Shown here piece after piece: positions 1-11,977 of a DNA stretch of 64,000 bases (positions within the stretch are counted from its first letter, which is position 1; each line of letters begins with the position of its first letter). Under the pieces are notes generated by a model that saw only the letters and a program-made list of their open reading frames with translations, searched no databases and was not told the DNA's origin. The stretch covers positions 10,104,586 through 10,168,585 of the forward strand of contig NC_019860.2 in assembly GCF_002234675.1 (NCBI RefSeq), written 5' to 3'. A program made the position numbers and the translations under genes. The DNA is from Oryzias latipes. Taxonomy: Eukaryota > Chordata > Actinopteri > Beloniformes > Adrianichthyidae.

Positions 1-3000
1 AGGGCGGTGATGTTTACACGATTTTCAAGGTAAAGTCACTTAGGTTTTATTATTAATTTCAGCAAATATTAGTAAGGTTGAAGCACAATTTTTCCTATTT
101 TGGGGGGGGGGTTGTTTTTTGTGCAGTTTTAGATCAAGTTGAGTTTGTTTTCGGACTCACTTTCCTTTTCTGATGTTAACAAAATGTGATCATATTGTTT
201 ATGTATCTTTTGATTTCATAACTTGTCAAGCATTTGTTGCCTCTTTGCTGTTTTTTGTTTCAGAACATTGGGATCAAAATAATTACAAACTCTGATGTGA
301 GAGCACCCAGACCTTGCTTTACCTTTGAACTTGGTAGGGGCATGTTTTTTTCCACAATGATAACTGACGCAAAGATATTTGAATAGTAATTCTTGAAAAG
401 AAAAGCAAATATGCTTGTTAATCAACAAACAAGCAAATGAAAAATGTGAGCTTCAGCTTCAAGTGGGTTTATAGTTTTTGTTTTTCTTTTGTTCTTTTCA
501 GCTAGGCCTTTAGCGATTCTCGGTGCCAATAGGCAGCCAGTGATTCCGCAAGTGCCAGCCCCAGAGGGACAGAAAACTGAGACTATAAGAACATATTTCC
601 CTGAAACCTGGATCTGGGACCTGGTGTCAGTGGGGTAACAAAAACTCTAAATTGTCTAAAACTTCAACCTGGGGTAAAACTTTAAATTTCTCATATAGCA
701 AGGCATGATGGTGGAGGATTCATGAGTTTGTTTGCTGCAGCAACACCTTAACTCATGTCTATGAAGACTCTCATTCATCCAGATTGGATCCATTGTAGTA
801 GGTTTAGGAGATGTCATCTGGACTTGGTTTTAAAGTTGGAAGACGTTTCGCCTCTTATCCAAGAGGCTTTGTCAATTCTGAAATGGCTGGTCTAAGAGCT
901 GGTATATACGCGCTCATGGGGGAGGAGTCAGACCTGAAACTGGAGGTGTTGTCCACTTAGCCTATATGGTTTCGGGTCGTTAATAGTCCTTTGTCCTCAG
1001 CTGGGGGTTGGGGAGTCAGTGACTCCCTCTTCAAATTGGTCGTCTCTTTCAGCAGTTAACGACTCAGGTGGAACTGGTTTGGTTTGTTTAGGTTTCAAAA
1101 CACTGCCGTAGATGGATGGAAGAATAAACCTGAGACCACCATTCTTATGGGAAGGTTTATCCTTCTTGACAAAGATGGCTTCTTTCACTCCTCGCTCAAA
1201 TCATCCTTTCTCTCCAGTTTCCAGTTACAGTTCCCTCCAGTTTCAGGTCTGACTCCTCCCCCATGAGCGCATATATACCAGCTCTTAGACCAGCTATTTC
1301 AGAATTGACAAAGCCTCTTGGATAAGAGGCGAAACGTATTCCAACTTTAAAACAAAGTCCAGATGACATCCCCTGAACCTACAACACCTTAACTCGTAGT
1401 CGAGGAGATCACAGCCACCGTTTATGCCATCATATTCCTGCATTAAAAACCAAAACTGTCATGTTTAATGTAACTCTGTTTGATGTATTGAACAAGGGCC
1501 TATATGATTAAGTCAAAGGTTTGATGCATGATTTTCTTCATGAAAGGAATTGGAATTCTATCTCCATTTGACATCTTGCTGGTTCTTTGATGCAGATCCA
1601 GTGGATCGACCAGTTTGGTGAAGACCGTCCCTGACACCCTCACTAAGTGGGCAGCCGGAGCTTTCTGTGTGTCTCCTGCTGGCTTTGGCGTTGCTCCCAA
1701 CGTTGGACTAACAGCCTTCCAGCCGTTCTTTGTCAGCCTCACTCTGCCCTACTCTGTCGTCAGAGGAGAGGTGTTCACTCTCAAAGCCACAGTCTTCAAC
1801 TACCTCCCCAAATGCATCATGGTAAACAGTTTCCTCAGTTCTTGAAAACAATCCGTTTCTGTGTTAGTCATTTCTTGAATCTGAGTTTTTCTTTCCTTTG
1901 CAGGTGAAGGCAACTCTGGCCAAGTCTGATCAGTTCACCTTCAAGAACTGTGACGGCTGCGTCTACAGCAGTGTGTGTCTGTGTGCAGAGGAGAGCAAGA
2001 CCTTCTCCTGGATCGTGACGCCAACTGCTCTAGGTAGTGTAGGACAAACAAACACGAGTACAATCTCTAAACAAACACTCCACCTTTAGTTTAAGTCCTT
2101 GAAGATCTTTAGAAAATGTGTGAAGGAAGCACCAAACTGCAGGGAAAAAGAGGCTTCCTGTGACGAAAAGGACGTTCATTGGCAAACAATGCTTTTGTGC
2201 CAACAGGTGATGTGACTCTGAAGGTTAGCGCTGAGGCTGAGAAGAGCAACAAGAAATGTGGCACAGAGGCGGTTACAGTCCCCACCGTGGGTCAGGTCGA
2301 CACTGTGATTACCACGCTGTTGGTAGAGGTTAGTACCCCCCCCCCCCCCCTAAAAAATCAGGTTTTTACAGCTAAACACCAATAATCCCAATACTTCAAA
2401 AACAGTTAAATGTGCGCTGAATTTCTTAGTTGAACTGATAATATTGCAACATCAAGTTATTAATGTTGATTCTTTGTTAGGCTGAAGGAGTCCCACAGAT
2501 GGTCAGCCACAACGCTCTCCTGTGTCCTGCAAGTAAGAGAGAAATGGATAATTTGGACATTTTCTTAAAATGATTACAATTTGTGACTATTGTGGGGAAA
2601 AATACATACATTTTTTAAAGTCTTGATTTATTTTGTTTCCTTTCTCTTATTGCTAGAAGGACCAGTGAGTAAAAATATCTCTCTTGAGCTTCCTGAAAAG
2701 TTCGTGGCCGGATCAGAGAGAGCCTCTGTGTCTGTTGTGGGTCAGTAAAACATGTTCTGAAGTGGATGGAGAGAGCCAGAACCAAGCTAGGAGTTTCTGA
2801 CGTCTCTTCTGGGTTTTACAGGTGATCTGATGGGCCGGGCCATGAAGAACCTAGACAAACTCTTGGCCATGCCGTATGGCTGTGGAGAACAAAACATGTT
2901 GCTGTTTGCTCCAAACATCTTTATCCTCGACTACCTGAAGAGCACTGGTCAGCTGAAAGAGTCAACTCGGAAGATGGCTGTAGGATACTTGGAGAGCGGT

Positions 3001-6000
3001 GAGTCGCCAAAATATTATGTTTTGATGACAATGGCAGGAAAACGTGAAAGCATCTGAATTTTCACGTGTGTTTTTAGGATATCAGAGGGAGCTCAACTAT
3101 AAGCATGATAATGGTTCCTACAGCGCTTTTGGAATGAGTGACCCATCTGGAAACACCTGGTCAGGAGGTTTCTGTGTTTACTTTCTGTGTATACTTGCAT
3201 ATACCTGCTGCGACTCATGATCGTAAGATTTCAGGTTCGATTCCCACCTTGTACACCAATGTGTCGAAGTGACTTGGGCAAGACACTGAACCCCACCTTG
3301 CCTCTGGTGGGAGGTTGGCGCCAGTGTTCGGTAGCGGAGCTGCCATCAGTGTGTGAATAAGTGTGTGTGCATGGGTGAATGGGGTAGAAGGTAGAAAGCG
3401 CTATAAGTATACGCCATTTACCTGCACACAATGTCTCCTTTGCTTGGGGTCATTATGGGCCAGTACTTGCACTTTACCAATGATTAGAGTGTGATGTTAG
3501 AGGATCAGACAGCAGCATCACCAACTTACTTTAGCCTTACAAATACTTCACAATACATTTATTACACACCACAATGGTACTTTACATTTTCTTGTCCCTT
3601 GAGGTGTCCGTACGAGCCTCAAGGGCACTGCAAGACTGCTCCATGACCCTCAATGGGCCTGGACTACCCCAAAATCCTCAGCACTTGTGTGGGACCACAT
3701 CCGAACAGGTGCACTTGACTAAGGATTATTAGGGTTCCAACGTTAAAAACAAAAGCCGTAAAATGAAACGATCCATATGAGATTGATATCTGAGCACCAA
3801 ATAAATACAATAAACTAATGTTGATGTTAGCATTTTATCTTTGGAAATAATTCAAGAATAAGATTTGATGTATATCACAGATGTAGTAAAAATAGTAATT
3901 GTTCAATACTGTTGTTGTTCATGCTGCGGTTCCAATGGTTACTTTTTAAAGTTAAAAGCAACTTAAAAATATTCAGGTTTTTCAAAACCTGGAATCTGCT
4001 TCAAGTAAAAACCTAATCGGGCCTAACACAAAGCCTTGTGGAACTCCACATGACAGAAATATTATCTATTAAATATAGAATTGCAGTTAGATCAAAAATG
4101 CCAGTTACAGTCCTTTTTAGTGTAAAGGTTTTATGGTGTTTAAATTTATCTATTTATTTCACTATCCATGAGTTTTCAACATTCTGTTAGCCTGTCATGA
4201 GCTGAGGATGTTAAACCATATTTTCTGATGCACTTGCTTTCCACTTTAACCACTTTTCATGTGATGTGTTTTGTGACTTCTTTCTGTAGGCTTACTACTT
4301 TTGTCATGAAATCTTTCAATGCTGCAAAACAGTACATCTTCGTGGACCAGAAGTACATCCAAGATGCCAGAACTTGGCTGTCTGGACTCCAGAAGCTTGA
4401 TGGATGCATTCAGTCTGTTGGGAAACTCTTCCACAACGGCATGAAGGTTTAGAGCTTCAATTAAACTGATTGGTTTGGGTTCATTCATGTACACTAAACA
4501 ATATTTTCAATGAGTATTTTGTCACACCTGTCCAATTTCCAGGGGGGAGTGAGTGATGACGTGTCCCTGACGGCCTACGTTGCTGCTGCCATGCTGGAGC
4601 TGGACGGAAACGCCACAGTGAGCCCTAGACCTAACCCCAACTAACTCAATTGGGAAAAAGAGTCAATGATATTTGTTTCGAAACTTGCAAAGCAATCATT
4701 TTTTGTCATTTCGCAAAATTAGAAACAGAATGTTTAAAATATCTTACATGGTCAAAGATGTCAGTTTCAGTAAATTGAACCTGCTAAATAGAGGATTAAT
4801 GCTTCTCTGGTGGCATGATTACAAGGTTCCATATATTTATAATACAGTGATGCAAATCATTAAACTGAAGTGTCAATTTATGGAGAAATCAAATTTTAGT
4901 ATCTTCAGATGTTTTTCATGTTGGAGTATTTATGGACATAATCTGTAGAGATGGTCCATTGAAACAAGTCTAACCCCAACTCTCACTTGGGGGCTGTTAT
5001 TCCTTTGCGCAGGGATACAATCTGGCAAATAAGGGTTTTAATGAGGGCCGGTTTAAATTATTGTAATTTTAGTTTTTAATCTGTGATTAAACAACTAGAC
5101 TGCCGGTGTAGAATTGTGTTTTGTTGATCTGGTGTTTATGTCAATGGACTGACATTAATTGGATGCAAGATGCAAGTACACATAATCTGTATAAATATAA
5201 TGCATTATTCATTCACTATTGTTAATCCTCATGGACTAAACTTCACCTTGTCGTGTGCATTTTTACCCAGAATCCAGTGGTTCAGAACTGCCTGAAATGT
5301 CTGAGAACTGCAGCGTCGAGTAAAATAACCAATCTGTACACCGTCGCCCTGCTGTCCTACACCTTCACCCTGGCTGGAGACCAGGACGTGAGGAGCAAAC
5401 TCATCACCCTCCTGGACCAGAAGTCCATCAATGAAGGTAAGACAGAAGATCAAGACTTTCAACAGTGGCAACAAGCTGCTTATAAGACACGTCGCAGACA
5501 ATGTGACATTGGTAAAATGGAATAAAAAAAAATTAAATGAGTTATGAAATCATCTGCCCATCTCTAAGAAGTGGCTGACAAAATAAATGCTCACAAACTG
5601 GACCCCCACCTTGATGGAGCCCTACAGATTTTATACTATTTTTTTTTTTTTTTAAATTTAATACAATTACCTCAAATGAAAAAATGATAGAGGTGATGAC
5701 CCACATGAAAATCATTTGTCTTTGGATTACAGGAGGTACTCGTCACTGGAAGAGAGATGATGCTCCTGAAACCGGCCTGGACTCAGTGGAGGTGGAGATG
5801 ACATCCTATGTGCTCTTGGCTCTGCTTTCTGGTCCATCTCTGCCAGGCTTTGGTTTGGATTATGCCGCCGGCATCGTGCGTTGGCTCGCTCAGCAGCAGA
5901 ATCCGTTTGGCGGCTTCTCGTCCACACAGGTAGCTCCTCCTACATTCATGTGGCGCTAACAAAGAGGCTTGAAGAGCAGTCCCTCACTGCAACTTTTTTG

Positions 6001-7193
6001 CTGCACAGGACACAGTCGTGGCCCTCCAAGCTCTGGCCAAGTATGCTACTGCCACCTTCAGTCTGGAAGGCAGTACTACAGTCACTGTGACTTCAGTGGG
6101 TGGTCTGAACAAACGCTTCACTGTAAATAAGGACAACAGACTGCTTTACCAAGAGGAGAAACTGAATGAGATTCCTGGAGAGTACACAATTGAAGCTGAG
6201 GGTCAGAGCTGTGTGCTGGCACAGGTACAGAAAAGTAGAAATCAGTCATGGAAGTCCATGTGTTCAGAGAATGTGCTGTTAATGGTTTAAATGTTGTCTT
6301 TCCAGATCTCTTTGTTCTACAACATCCCCCCTCCTTCCGACTTTTCTGCCTTTCAAATCTCTACCAACACTAGTGGTCGATGTGACATTCCCCGACCAGA
6401 GTTCATGCTCTTTGTGCACGTTGAGTAAGTAATCATCTTTAAACCCAAAGTGTATCAAAAGCATAATGCCTCTTTAGATGTTCTGGTTCTGTTTGAGAGT
6501 TCTGCTGGGTTTGATTCCCACAGGTTTCAGGGCAGACGAGAGGAAACCAACATGGTGGTGATCAACATTAAGCTGCTGTCTGGTTACATTCTGCAGGACA
6601 ACTCTTTGAAAATGGTGAGAAAACATCCTTGCTAGTCCAGACTAGCGTTTTTTATTTGGGCTAACAACATGTGTGTTGTTTGTGTCACAGCTGAAGGAAA
6701 ACCGCTTGGTGAAGCGTGTGGACGTAGAGGAAGGTTTCATTAACATCTACCTGGACGGGGTAAGAAGCTTTGAAGCTTTGTGGTTCATGAAGCATTTGGT
6801 TGTTTTGTATTCTCATACACGTGTCCCTGTATTTACTTGGCAGTTAAAGAAGGGTCAGAAAGAGACTTTCGATGTGATCCTGGAGGAGGATCAGCAGGTC
6901 GGAAACCTGAAACCAGCCGTGGTCAAAGTCTACGATTACTATCAGACAAGTACGACTCTCTGCTGACTCCATCTTTTTACTATTGTTGTTTCCTTTCTGA
7001 TGTTTTTCACTTTACATTTCAGGTGATGAGGCGGTCACTGATTACACTTCTCCCTGCAATAAGTGAGTAACGCTGCACTTATTATGAAATGTAGAACCTC
7101 TCATTATCTCACATAATGAGTCGTTGTTCCTCTTTATTCTTTCAGTGTTAATGTTGGTGTGTATTTTTTGTTTTTGTTTTTTTCTGCAGGTGA
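1..7193 (+). CDS. a2m: alpha-2-macroglobulin-like gene, copy 1 (3' part)
   Basis: Secreted broad-range protease inhibitor: cleavage of the bait exposes a thioester that traps the protease. The window starts inside the bait exon. Visible coding exons: 1-29, 264-333, 502-634, 1596-1821, 1904-2033, 2207-2328, 2481-2532, 2657-2740, 2822-2998, 3078-3159, 4290-4446, 4543-4617, 5271-5436, 5733-5929, 6009-6224, 6306-6424, 6524-6614, 6691-6759, 6844-6949 and 7023-7062, plus a last one at 7190-7193. All have GT-AG borders and give about 780 uninterrupted codons. The thioester motif GCGEQ, the thioester domain and the receptor-binding domain ending near YDYYQT and SPCNK are intact. From the fourth exon on, every exon length equals that of copy 2. 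The third is 133 bp against 142 bp and encodes a different bait tail. If the last intron is retained the stop is at 7064-7066. Assignment to the A2M family is secure; the exact orthologue is not. Confidence 0.93.
795..1384 (-). mobile_element. Penelope-like element fragment with inverted terminal repeats
   Basis: Two long inverted arms (about 795-935 and 1240-1384) share GTCATCTGGACTT, the TTTCGCCTCTTATCCAAGAG block and a GAGGAGTCAGACCTGAAAC block. Between them, on the minus strand, lies a short peptide containing [12 protein letters not shown] and GGLRF, which resembles the C-terminal end of fish Penelope-like reverse transcriptase/GIY-YIG proteins. The element sits in an intron of copy 1 and is absent from the matching intron of copy 2, so it arrived after the duplication. 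Family call is from memory of the protein motif. Confidence 0.6.
2878..2892 (+). other. Thioester motif of A2M copy 1
   Basis: This stretch encodes GCGEQ inside PYGCGEQNM, the Cys-Gln internal thioester of the A2M/complement family. It lies in the 177-bp exon 2822-2998. Its presence means copy 1 can still form a covalent trap. Confidence 0.95.
3205..3428 (+). mobile_element. tRNA-derived SINE in A2M copy 1 intron
   Basis: It contains a box-B-like GGTTCGATTCC, the block GGGCAAGACACTGAACCCC and a tail of AAGCGCTATAAGTATACGCC. The same sequence recurs at 63,160-63,415 (+), 55,506-55,673 (-) and 56,893-57,039 (-). The 5' tRNA-like part is more diverged here than in the other copies. It accounts for part of the extra length of this intron over copy 2. 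Confidence 0.75.
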
Positions 7194-7545
7194 AAGCTCT
7201 GACATTCATCTCCTAGTAAGACGTGATGGGAGTTGCAGCCCTGGAGGAAGTGTTTAAACAAAATAAGAAAAGCACATAGAAATACCGTTAAACAGGTCAC
7301 TCTGTTGTGAAGCAGTAAAATGTTCTTTTAAGCTTCCTTCTCGTCAATTCCTTTTAAGAGGTGTGATGTGTTGGCCTTTAAAGCTTTTTTTCTGTTGGGA
7401 CTCAAAACCAGCAGTTGGGGTTTGTTAAGTGTTTGGAAAGTTTGTTTCATCATTAACAGCATTCACTGATATGCTGTGTTCAATATTTCTCTTGCTTCCA
7501 CATTTTTTGGTGGTCCAACTTCATCTGTTTCTGTGGAAATATTTG

Positions 7546-7551
7546 AATAAA
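7546..7551 (+). terminator. Poly(A) signal of A2M copy 1
   Basis: AATAAA lies about 480 bp after the stop and is followed by AACTTTTGAGCAAAGTGTT. The matching position in copy 2 (31,805) has the same signal and context, which supports it as the true transcript end. Confidence 0.8.
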
Positions 7552-8090
7552 AACTTTTGAGCAAAGTGTTATTTCAATAATGTTCAGTCTGGTAGGACAT
7601 ATCAGAAGCCGTCAAGTCCTCCATTGCCTATTCTGGTTCATCTTTAGGGATTGTTGGGGTTGATTCTTATGGCTTAATCATAACAGCCCCTTTAGGTGGG
7701 TACAGGTGGGCAAATAAATCCCAAGCCTGTGTAGGGTACTGTAAAGGAAAGTTGTGGCTTAAGAGCTCTGTACAACATCATCGGTACATCAAATTACGCG
7801 AGAATACTTCAGAATGCACTTACATTCACAAAACTATAGCTTCTACTTTCAACAACCTTAAAGAGAGCCCTACAAAGCTGTTTAACTGAGAAGCTGTTTA
7901 ACTGAGAAGCACTTGTTGTTGTTTTTTTTGAAAGGTGCTGTACAAATGGTTTAATATTGAACATCAATGGCATTTTGTTCCCATCAAAGTGTCACAGCAA
8001 CACACAATTCAGTCCCATCAGTGAAAATATTGGTCTCATAACAGAATTACAGGTGTAAAAAATCTGCAAAACGTAACATAGTATAGCCTA
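7552..8090. repeat. Intergenic segment duplicated at 11,976-12,250
   Basis: From about 7,755 the sequence (GAGCTCTGTACAACATCATC, then GAGAATACTTC, then a TATAGCTTCT block) matches 11,978-12,120 with scattered changes. I see no gene. The pair looks like an old local duplication within the spacer of the A2M array. Confidence 0.55.
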
Positions 8091-8099
8091 ATAGGAAGA

Positions 8100-10680
8100 T
8101 GACCTCATTCTATTTTTGACAAACCTGACTATTCCCCAATTTAATCATTTGGAATTATATCAGGATATAAAATAAACTATGCTAAATCAGCATTTATGCT
8201 CCTGGTTAAAACTGAAACGACCAACCCAACTGTAAATTCACAATTTGCCATGGCAAATCAAGGCTTTACATATTTCGGGATTAACATTTGTCCTAATTTG
8301 ACATTTTTCTTAAACTATGATCACTTGGTGGGCGGAGTGCGTGAGATGTTAAACAGACCCAAAGGCCCATATCTATGAAAGGCCGTATAAATATAGTCAA
8401 AATGCTTGTTTTACCTAAATGTTTATATCTCTTCAGGATTTACCACTTCCTTTACCAAACACCTTTTTTTCGAAACAATTTGTTTAATCAATTCATTTGG
8501 AATTACCAAAAGCCAGACAAAGAACAGAGCTACTGTGCTTCCCATACAAAAAAGGATTCCAACTGCCAGATTTAAAACTATATTATTGGTCAGCCCAATT
8601 AAGGTTAACCATGTACTACCTTTTAGGGCTCCCTCCTCCATCCTGAGTTTCTATTGAGCAAAATACAACATCTGAGCTTCCTCCCTACATATGTTTATAT
8701 TCAGGTAGCAAAGAACCCTTTCCTTAAAATTTTAATTAAGACATGGAACTCGTCACATAAACATGTTGGAGACATACCAGTGTTGTCACAATTCTCACCT
8801 ATCTGGGGTAATAACTACTTTCTACTTGGCAAAGCAGATGGTGGATTTAAGATATGGTTCACCAAAGGTATTAAAGTTTCAGACCCAACAACTTAATTTA
8901 ATTTAGTCAGCTGTGTGAGAAATATAATATCTCAGGAAAACATTTCTTTAAGTTTTTACAGTTAAAACACTTCATTTTTTCCACACAGAAATAATTGTCC
9001 TAACCTCCACGGTCTAAAATTGAAGAATTAATGCAATCTTGCATTGATGGAAAAGGAAAGATTTCCTTGTTTTACAATCTGCTTTTAACACATTCATAAG
9101 AATCTTTTCCACAAAAGCTAGAAGTGTGGAATATCGACGTATCAGAAGACATCTCTGAAGATGAATGGGAAATGGCTTGTTTGAAAGCCCAGACACAGTC
9201 AATCAACGCCAAATTTAAGCTGCTGCAATAGAAATGGTTGATGCTATAGAAATGTATGTTTTTATATCTTATTCTTTATTAGGTTGCAGCTTAATCTTTA
9301 GTGTGAAGTGAACTCATTTTGATCTCTCAAGACTTATACTCCTGTGACATTCCTTTTTGCTTTATGTCTCCAGCGGCAAACCCTCCCTTACAAACCCCTG
9401 TGAAGAAATAGGACGTTCTTTGTGAGGATATGGGAGTTTTGGCAAAAAAGCAATAAATATGCCATGGACTACATTTCAACCATCTGGGTTGAAGATCTTA
9501 TTCCTGGGAACCCGTCTAGATTCATGTTCTCATGTGGAGGTTGGAGCTGACCTCCCCCCCATAATGCCGGTAATAGGAGCTTTCGGTTAACTAGGAATGA
9601 TTTACGTCAGACCTAATAGGGAATCTTTTCATGGGTGCACCGAGTGCGCCTTCGCATATGGTCCGACGTCGAGGAGGAGCGAATCCAGAGGCGGCAACTC
9701 CAACTATTGGCCGGTGAGAACAGAAGGGCTATCTGCCGACGAATCAGAGCAACCAAGGGCGGAGATTTGGCCGCCATGATGCTTCCAGGGGTGGAGTTTC
9801 AACACACATGTTAAAAAGACTGTTTTGGAAGTTTTCTATTGTTCTCAAAAATACTTACGAGTAATTTGCATGTTACGTCTTTAGGCCTTTTAATTCGAGA
9901 ATCCAGATATCTGCAATGTAATTTAATCTTTGTTAGAACTATTGTTAGGGCAATAAACTCTGTGTATTTTTAATCCGGCTGATGAACACGCACTGATGGA
10001 AAGATCAGAAAAGCAAAAAGATTCTTTCCTACAATGCCCATGTATCTTACACCTAGTAAACTCAACCACATATTCCCAGACATTCCAGACATATGTGTTA
10101 AGTGCAAAGAGGGCAAAGGAACTTGAATCCCTTGCTTATGGAAATGCCCTGTGATCCAATGCTTTTGGAAGAGTGTAACTGGATATATTGCTCATATAAT
10201 TGGAAATAATGTTCTTTTGTGTTCTATATTATGTGTGTTAGGTATATATCCTCAACACTTTGTCGTAACACAGAAACAATCATTAATCATCGACTTTGGG
10301 CTTTTACAAGCAAGAGCAATTATTGCAAATTTTTGGAAGAGCATGAAAACACCCTCGCTGACAATGTGGACGAAAGACTTGATGACATGTCGAGTATTGG
10401 AAAGATTGACATATATTGTTAAAAAAAGAAAAAGCTCTTTTGGAATCCTTAAATAAGGTTTTTCCAAGCCCATTCAATGCTAAACAATGACTTAAGTGTT
10501 TGTGTAAGGGCATCTCACTACTGATTTATGTGCCCTCCCTTTTTATCATATTTTAATAATTCTTGTGTGTGTTTGAGTATGCATATTTTAATATAACTTT
10601 TAATGCCAGATTTGAATGTTCTTTTTATGTGATTTTGTTTAAAGCTTTGAAAATCACAATAAATAAATTTTGAGAGAAAG
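8100..10680 (+). mobile_element. L1/Tx1-type LINE ORF2 relic, interrupted
   Basis: Translated pieces match the C-terminal half of L1-clade ORF2. The piece around 8,375-8,570 reads GRINIVKMLVLPKCLYLF then FNQFIWNYQKP. The piece around 10,030-10,420 has the CVKC and CPVIQCFWKSVTGYIA type motifs, followed by a typical L1 tail (AKxIIANFWKSM-like). It carries many stops and frame changes. Between about 9,270 and 9,990 unrelated, GC-richer sequence interrupts the LINE. It ends near an AATAAATAAA run at about 10,660. It is old and inactive. Confidence 0.7.
9370..9990. other. Promoter-like GC-rich patch inside the LINE relic
   Basis: This stretch does not match the LINE around it. It contains TTACGTCAG (CRE-like), ATTGGCC (inverted CCAAT), AATCAGAGC and GCCGCCATGATG, which is both a YY1-type core and a Kozak-like start. 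I find no long ORF downstream. It may be a displaced 5' end of a housekeeping gene, but no parent gene is visible here. Confidence 0.3.
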
Positions 10681-10692
10681 AAGGGAGATTAA

Positions 10693-10946
10693 AACAATGT
10701 TTTTGACTGATGGGGCAAAAGCATTGTGAATGAAGTCCAGAGTGGTCACCTGCTTTGATTGTGATGTGAAAATGTATCTCTCCTGTATGTGTGTATGAAG
10801 ATAACACACTTAGGATTCCTACTGTTCTTGAGGTCCTGCTGTGTTATGTCTCTGCGTTGTGGCTGCAGCAACCCCGGTTCAAATCCAGGTCACGGCAAAA
10901 TTTTCAGAAATATCAAAGCATTGCTGTCTGCAGGCTTACAACTTTC
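10693..10946. repeat. Local duplication, copy with 12,738-13,041
   Basis: The block starting GACTGATGGGGCAAAAGCAT and running through the tRNA-His-like sequence to CTGTCTGCAGGCTTACA is repeated at 12,738-13,041 with small changes. The second copy has about 50 extra bases before the tRNA-like part. A further subrepeat links 12,345-12,440 with 13,044-13,140. Confidence 0.7.
10837..10897 (+). pseudogene. tRNA-His-like relic, 5' half deleted
   Basis: The sequence keeps the anticodon arm of tRNA-His (TGCGTTGTGGCTGCA), a T arm with GGTTCAAATCC and a CACGGCA 3' end. The D arm has been lost. It is the duplicate of the better preserved copy at 12,926. It cannot fold as a full tRNA. Confidence 0.6.
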
Positions 10947-11259
10947 ATCAAGAACTCCTTCAAAGCTGCAAGACACTATATATGTGTGGACCAAAAGGAT
11001 GTCCAAGATGCCAGAATTAAGCAATCTGTACTACACATGCCAAACAGCTTCTTTCATTTTGTTAGGAAACTCTTCCACAATGGCATGACGTATTGGAACT
11101 TTAATTAAACTCTAATTATTTTGGAGTCATTCATGTGCACTAAACAATGACTATTTCAATGTGTATTTCCTCACGCATGTCCCAGGGCAGAGTGAGTCAT
11201 AATGTGTGCCTCACGGCCTAAGTTGCTGCTGGTGCTGTACGAATACGCCATTGCGAGCC
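10934..11259 (+). pseudogene. A2M fragment (thioester-domain exons 26-27)
   Basis: 10,934-11,089 matches the 157-bp A2M exon at 4290-4446 and 28,338-28,494. It encodes TFIKNSFKAARHYICVDQ, then diverges in the middle, and resumes with KLFHNGM. 11,187-11,259 matches the 75-bp exon at 4543, but CGGCCTAAG introduces a stop where the genes read TAY. The intron between them also matches. No other A2M exon is near, so this is a dead remnant of a further array member. Confidence 0.85.
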
Positions 11260-11274
11260 CTAACCCAACTGAAA

Positions 11275-11565
11275 AAAAGATACTCTTTGTAATATAAGTA
11301 ATTCATCTTTGTCATGCGCTTTATCGATATCTTATGATCTTTAATTCTGTCTGTATAAAAACTGGGAATCGGATATTGATAAATCATGTAATAAAATGGT
11401 TACAGTATAACGGGGTGGGATTATATAAATTCGTTTCCTCCCACTACTTATCCTAAGTATGATTAGTTACTGTATGAATGTATAACTGATGTTTATATTG
11501 CTGTTGTGTATTATTTCTACTTAATTGCTTGAAATAAACCATTTCATATCAAATCAAAAAATATT
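11275..11565 (+). repeat. Dispersed repeat with LINE-like 3' tail
   Basis: The block from AAGTAATTCATCTTTGTCATG through ATAACGGGGTGGGATTATAT to AAATAAACCATTTCA recurs at 57,985-58,300 with few differences. The end, AATAAA followed by (TCAAA)n, looks like the 3' end of a non-LTR retrotransposon. The 57,985 copy has an extra 26 bp or so. The family is not identified. Confidence 0.6.
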
Positions 11566-11763
11566 CGTTGTCAAAGATGTAAATGTGTCATCCAGATTTT
11601 CCATGGTTTTAATCCCTCCAATCCTGTGGACTCTGCAAGTGCTGTCCATGAGATCAGTGCATTTTCCTTGTGCTTGCTTAACAGGGTTGCCCATTTTTTA
11701 TTCCGGTAAAGACCCTCTGTAACTGTAAATGAATGTCTAAACAGTGCTTTAATGACAATGTGG

Positions 11764-11977
11764 TTAACTCTTGTGCTATCTTAGATGACCCCACCCTTAC
11801 TTTGACGTATTCTCCCTACCATGACAAAGGTGGATAAAGGTGAAGAGGAGTTCATGTAATCCATGGACACCAGTGAAGATCACAAATCATTGAAGAAAAA
11901 AGGTTCAGCGCACTGTTTAGTGGGTCTAGATGACCCAACCCCCAATGTTAAAGTGCCTAGGATAGCACAAGGGTTAA
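11764..11977 (-). mobile_element. TTAA-target MITE (piggyBac-type), copy 1
   Basis: Flanked by TTAA on both sides, with inverted ends CCCTTGTGCTATC (here CTCTTGTGCTATC) and GATAGCACAAGGG. The internal body carries CCATGGACACCAGTGAAGATC and GGGTCTAGATGACCC. The TTAA target and CCYT ends suggest a non-autonomous piggyBac relative. No transposase is present. Confidence 0.8.

Noticed and set aside
497-506. Alternative acceptor CTAG at 506 for the third exon of A2M copy 1
   Set aside because: It shifts the frame and meets a stop after about ten codons. The acceptor ending at 501 keeps the frame and the conserved [11 protein letters not shown].
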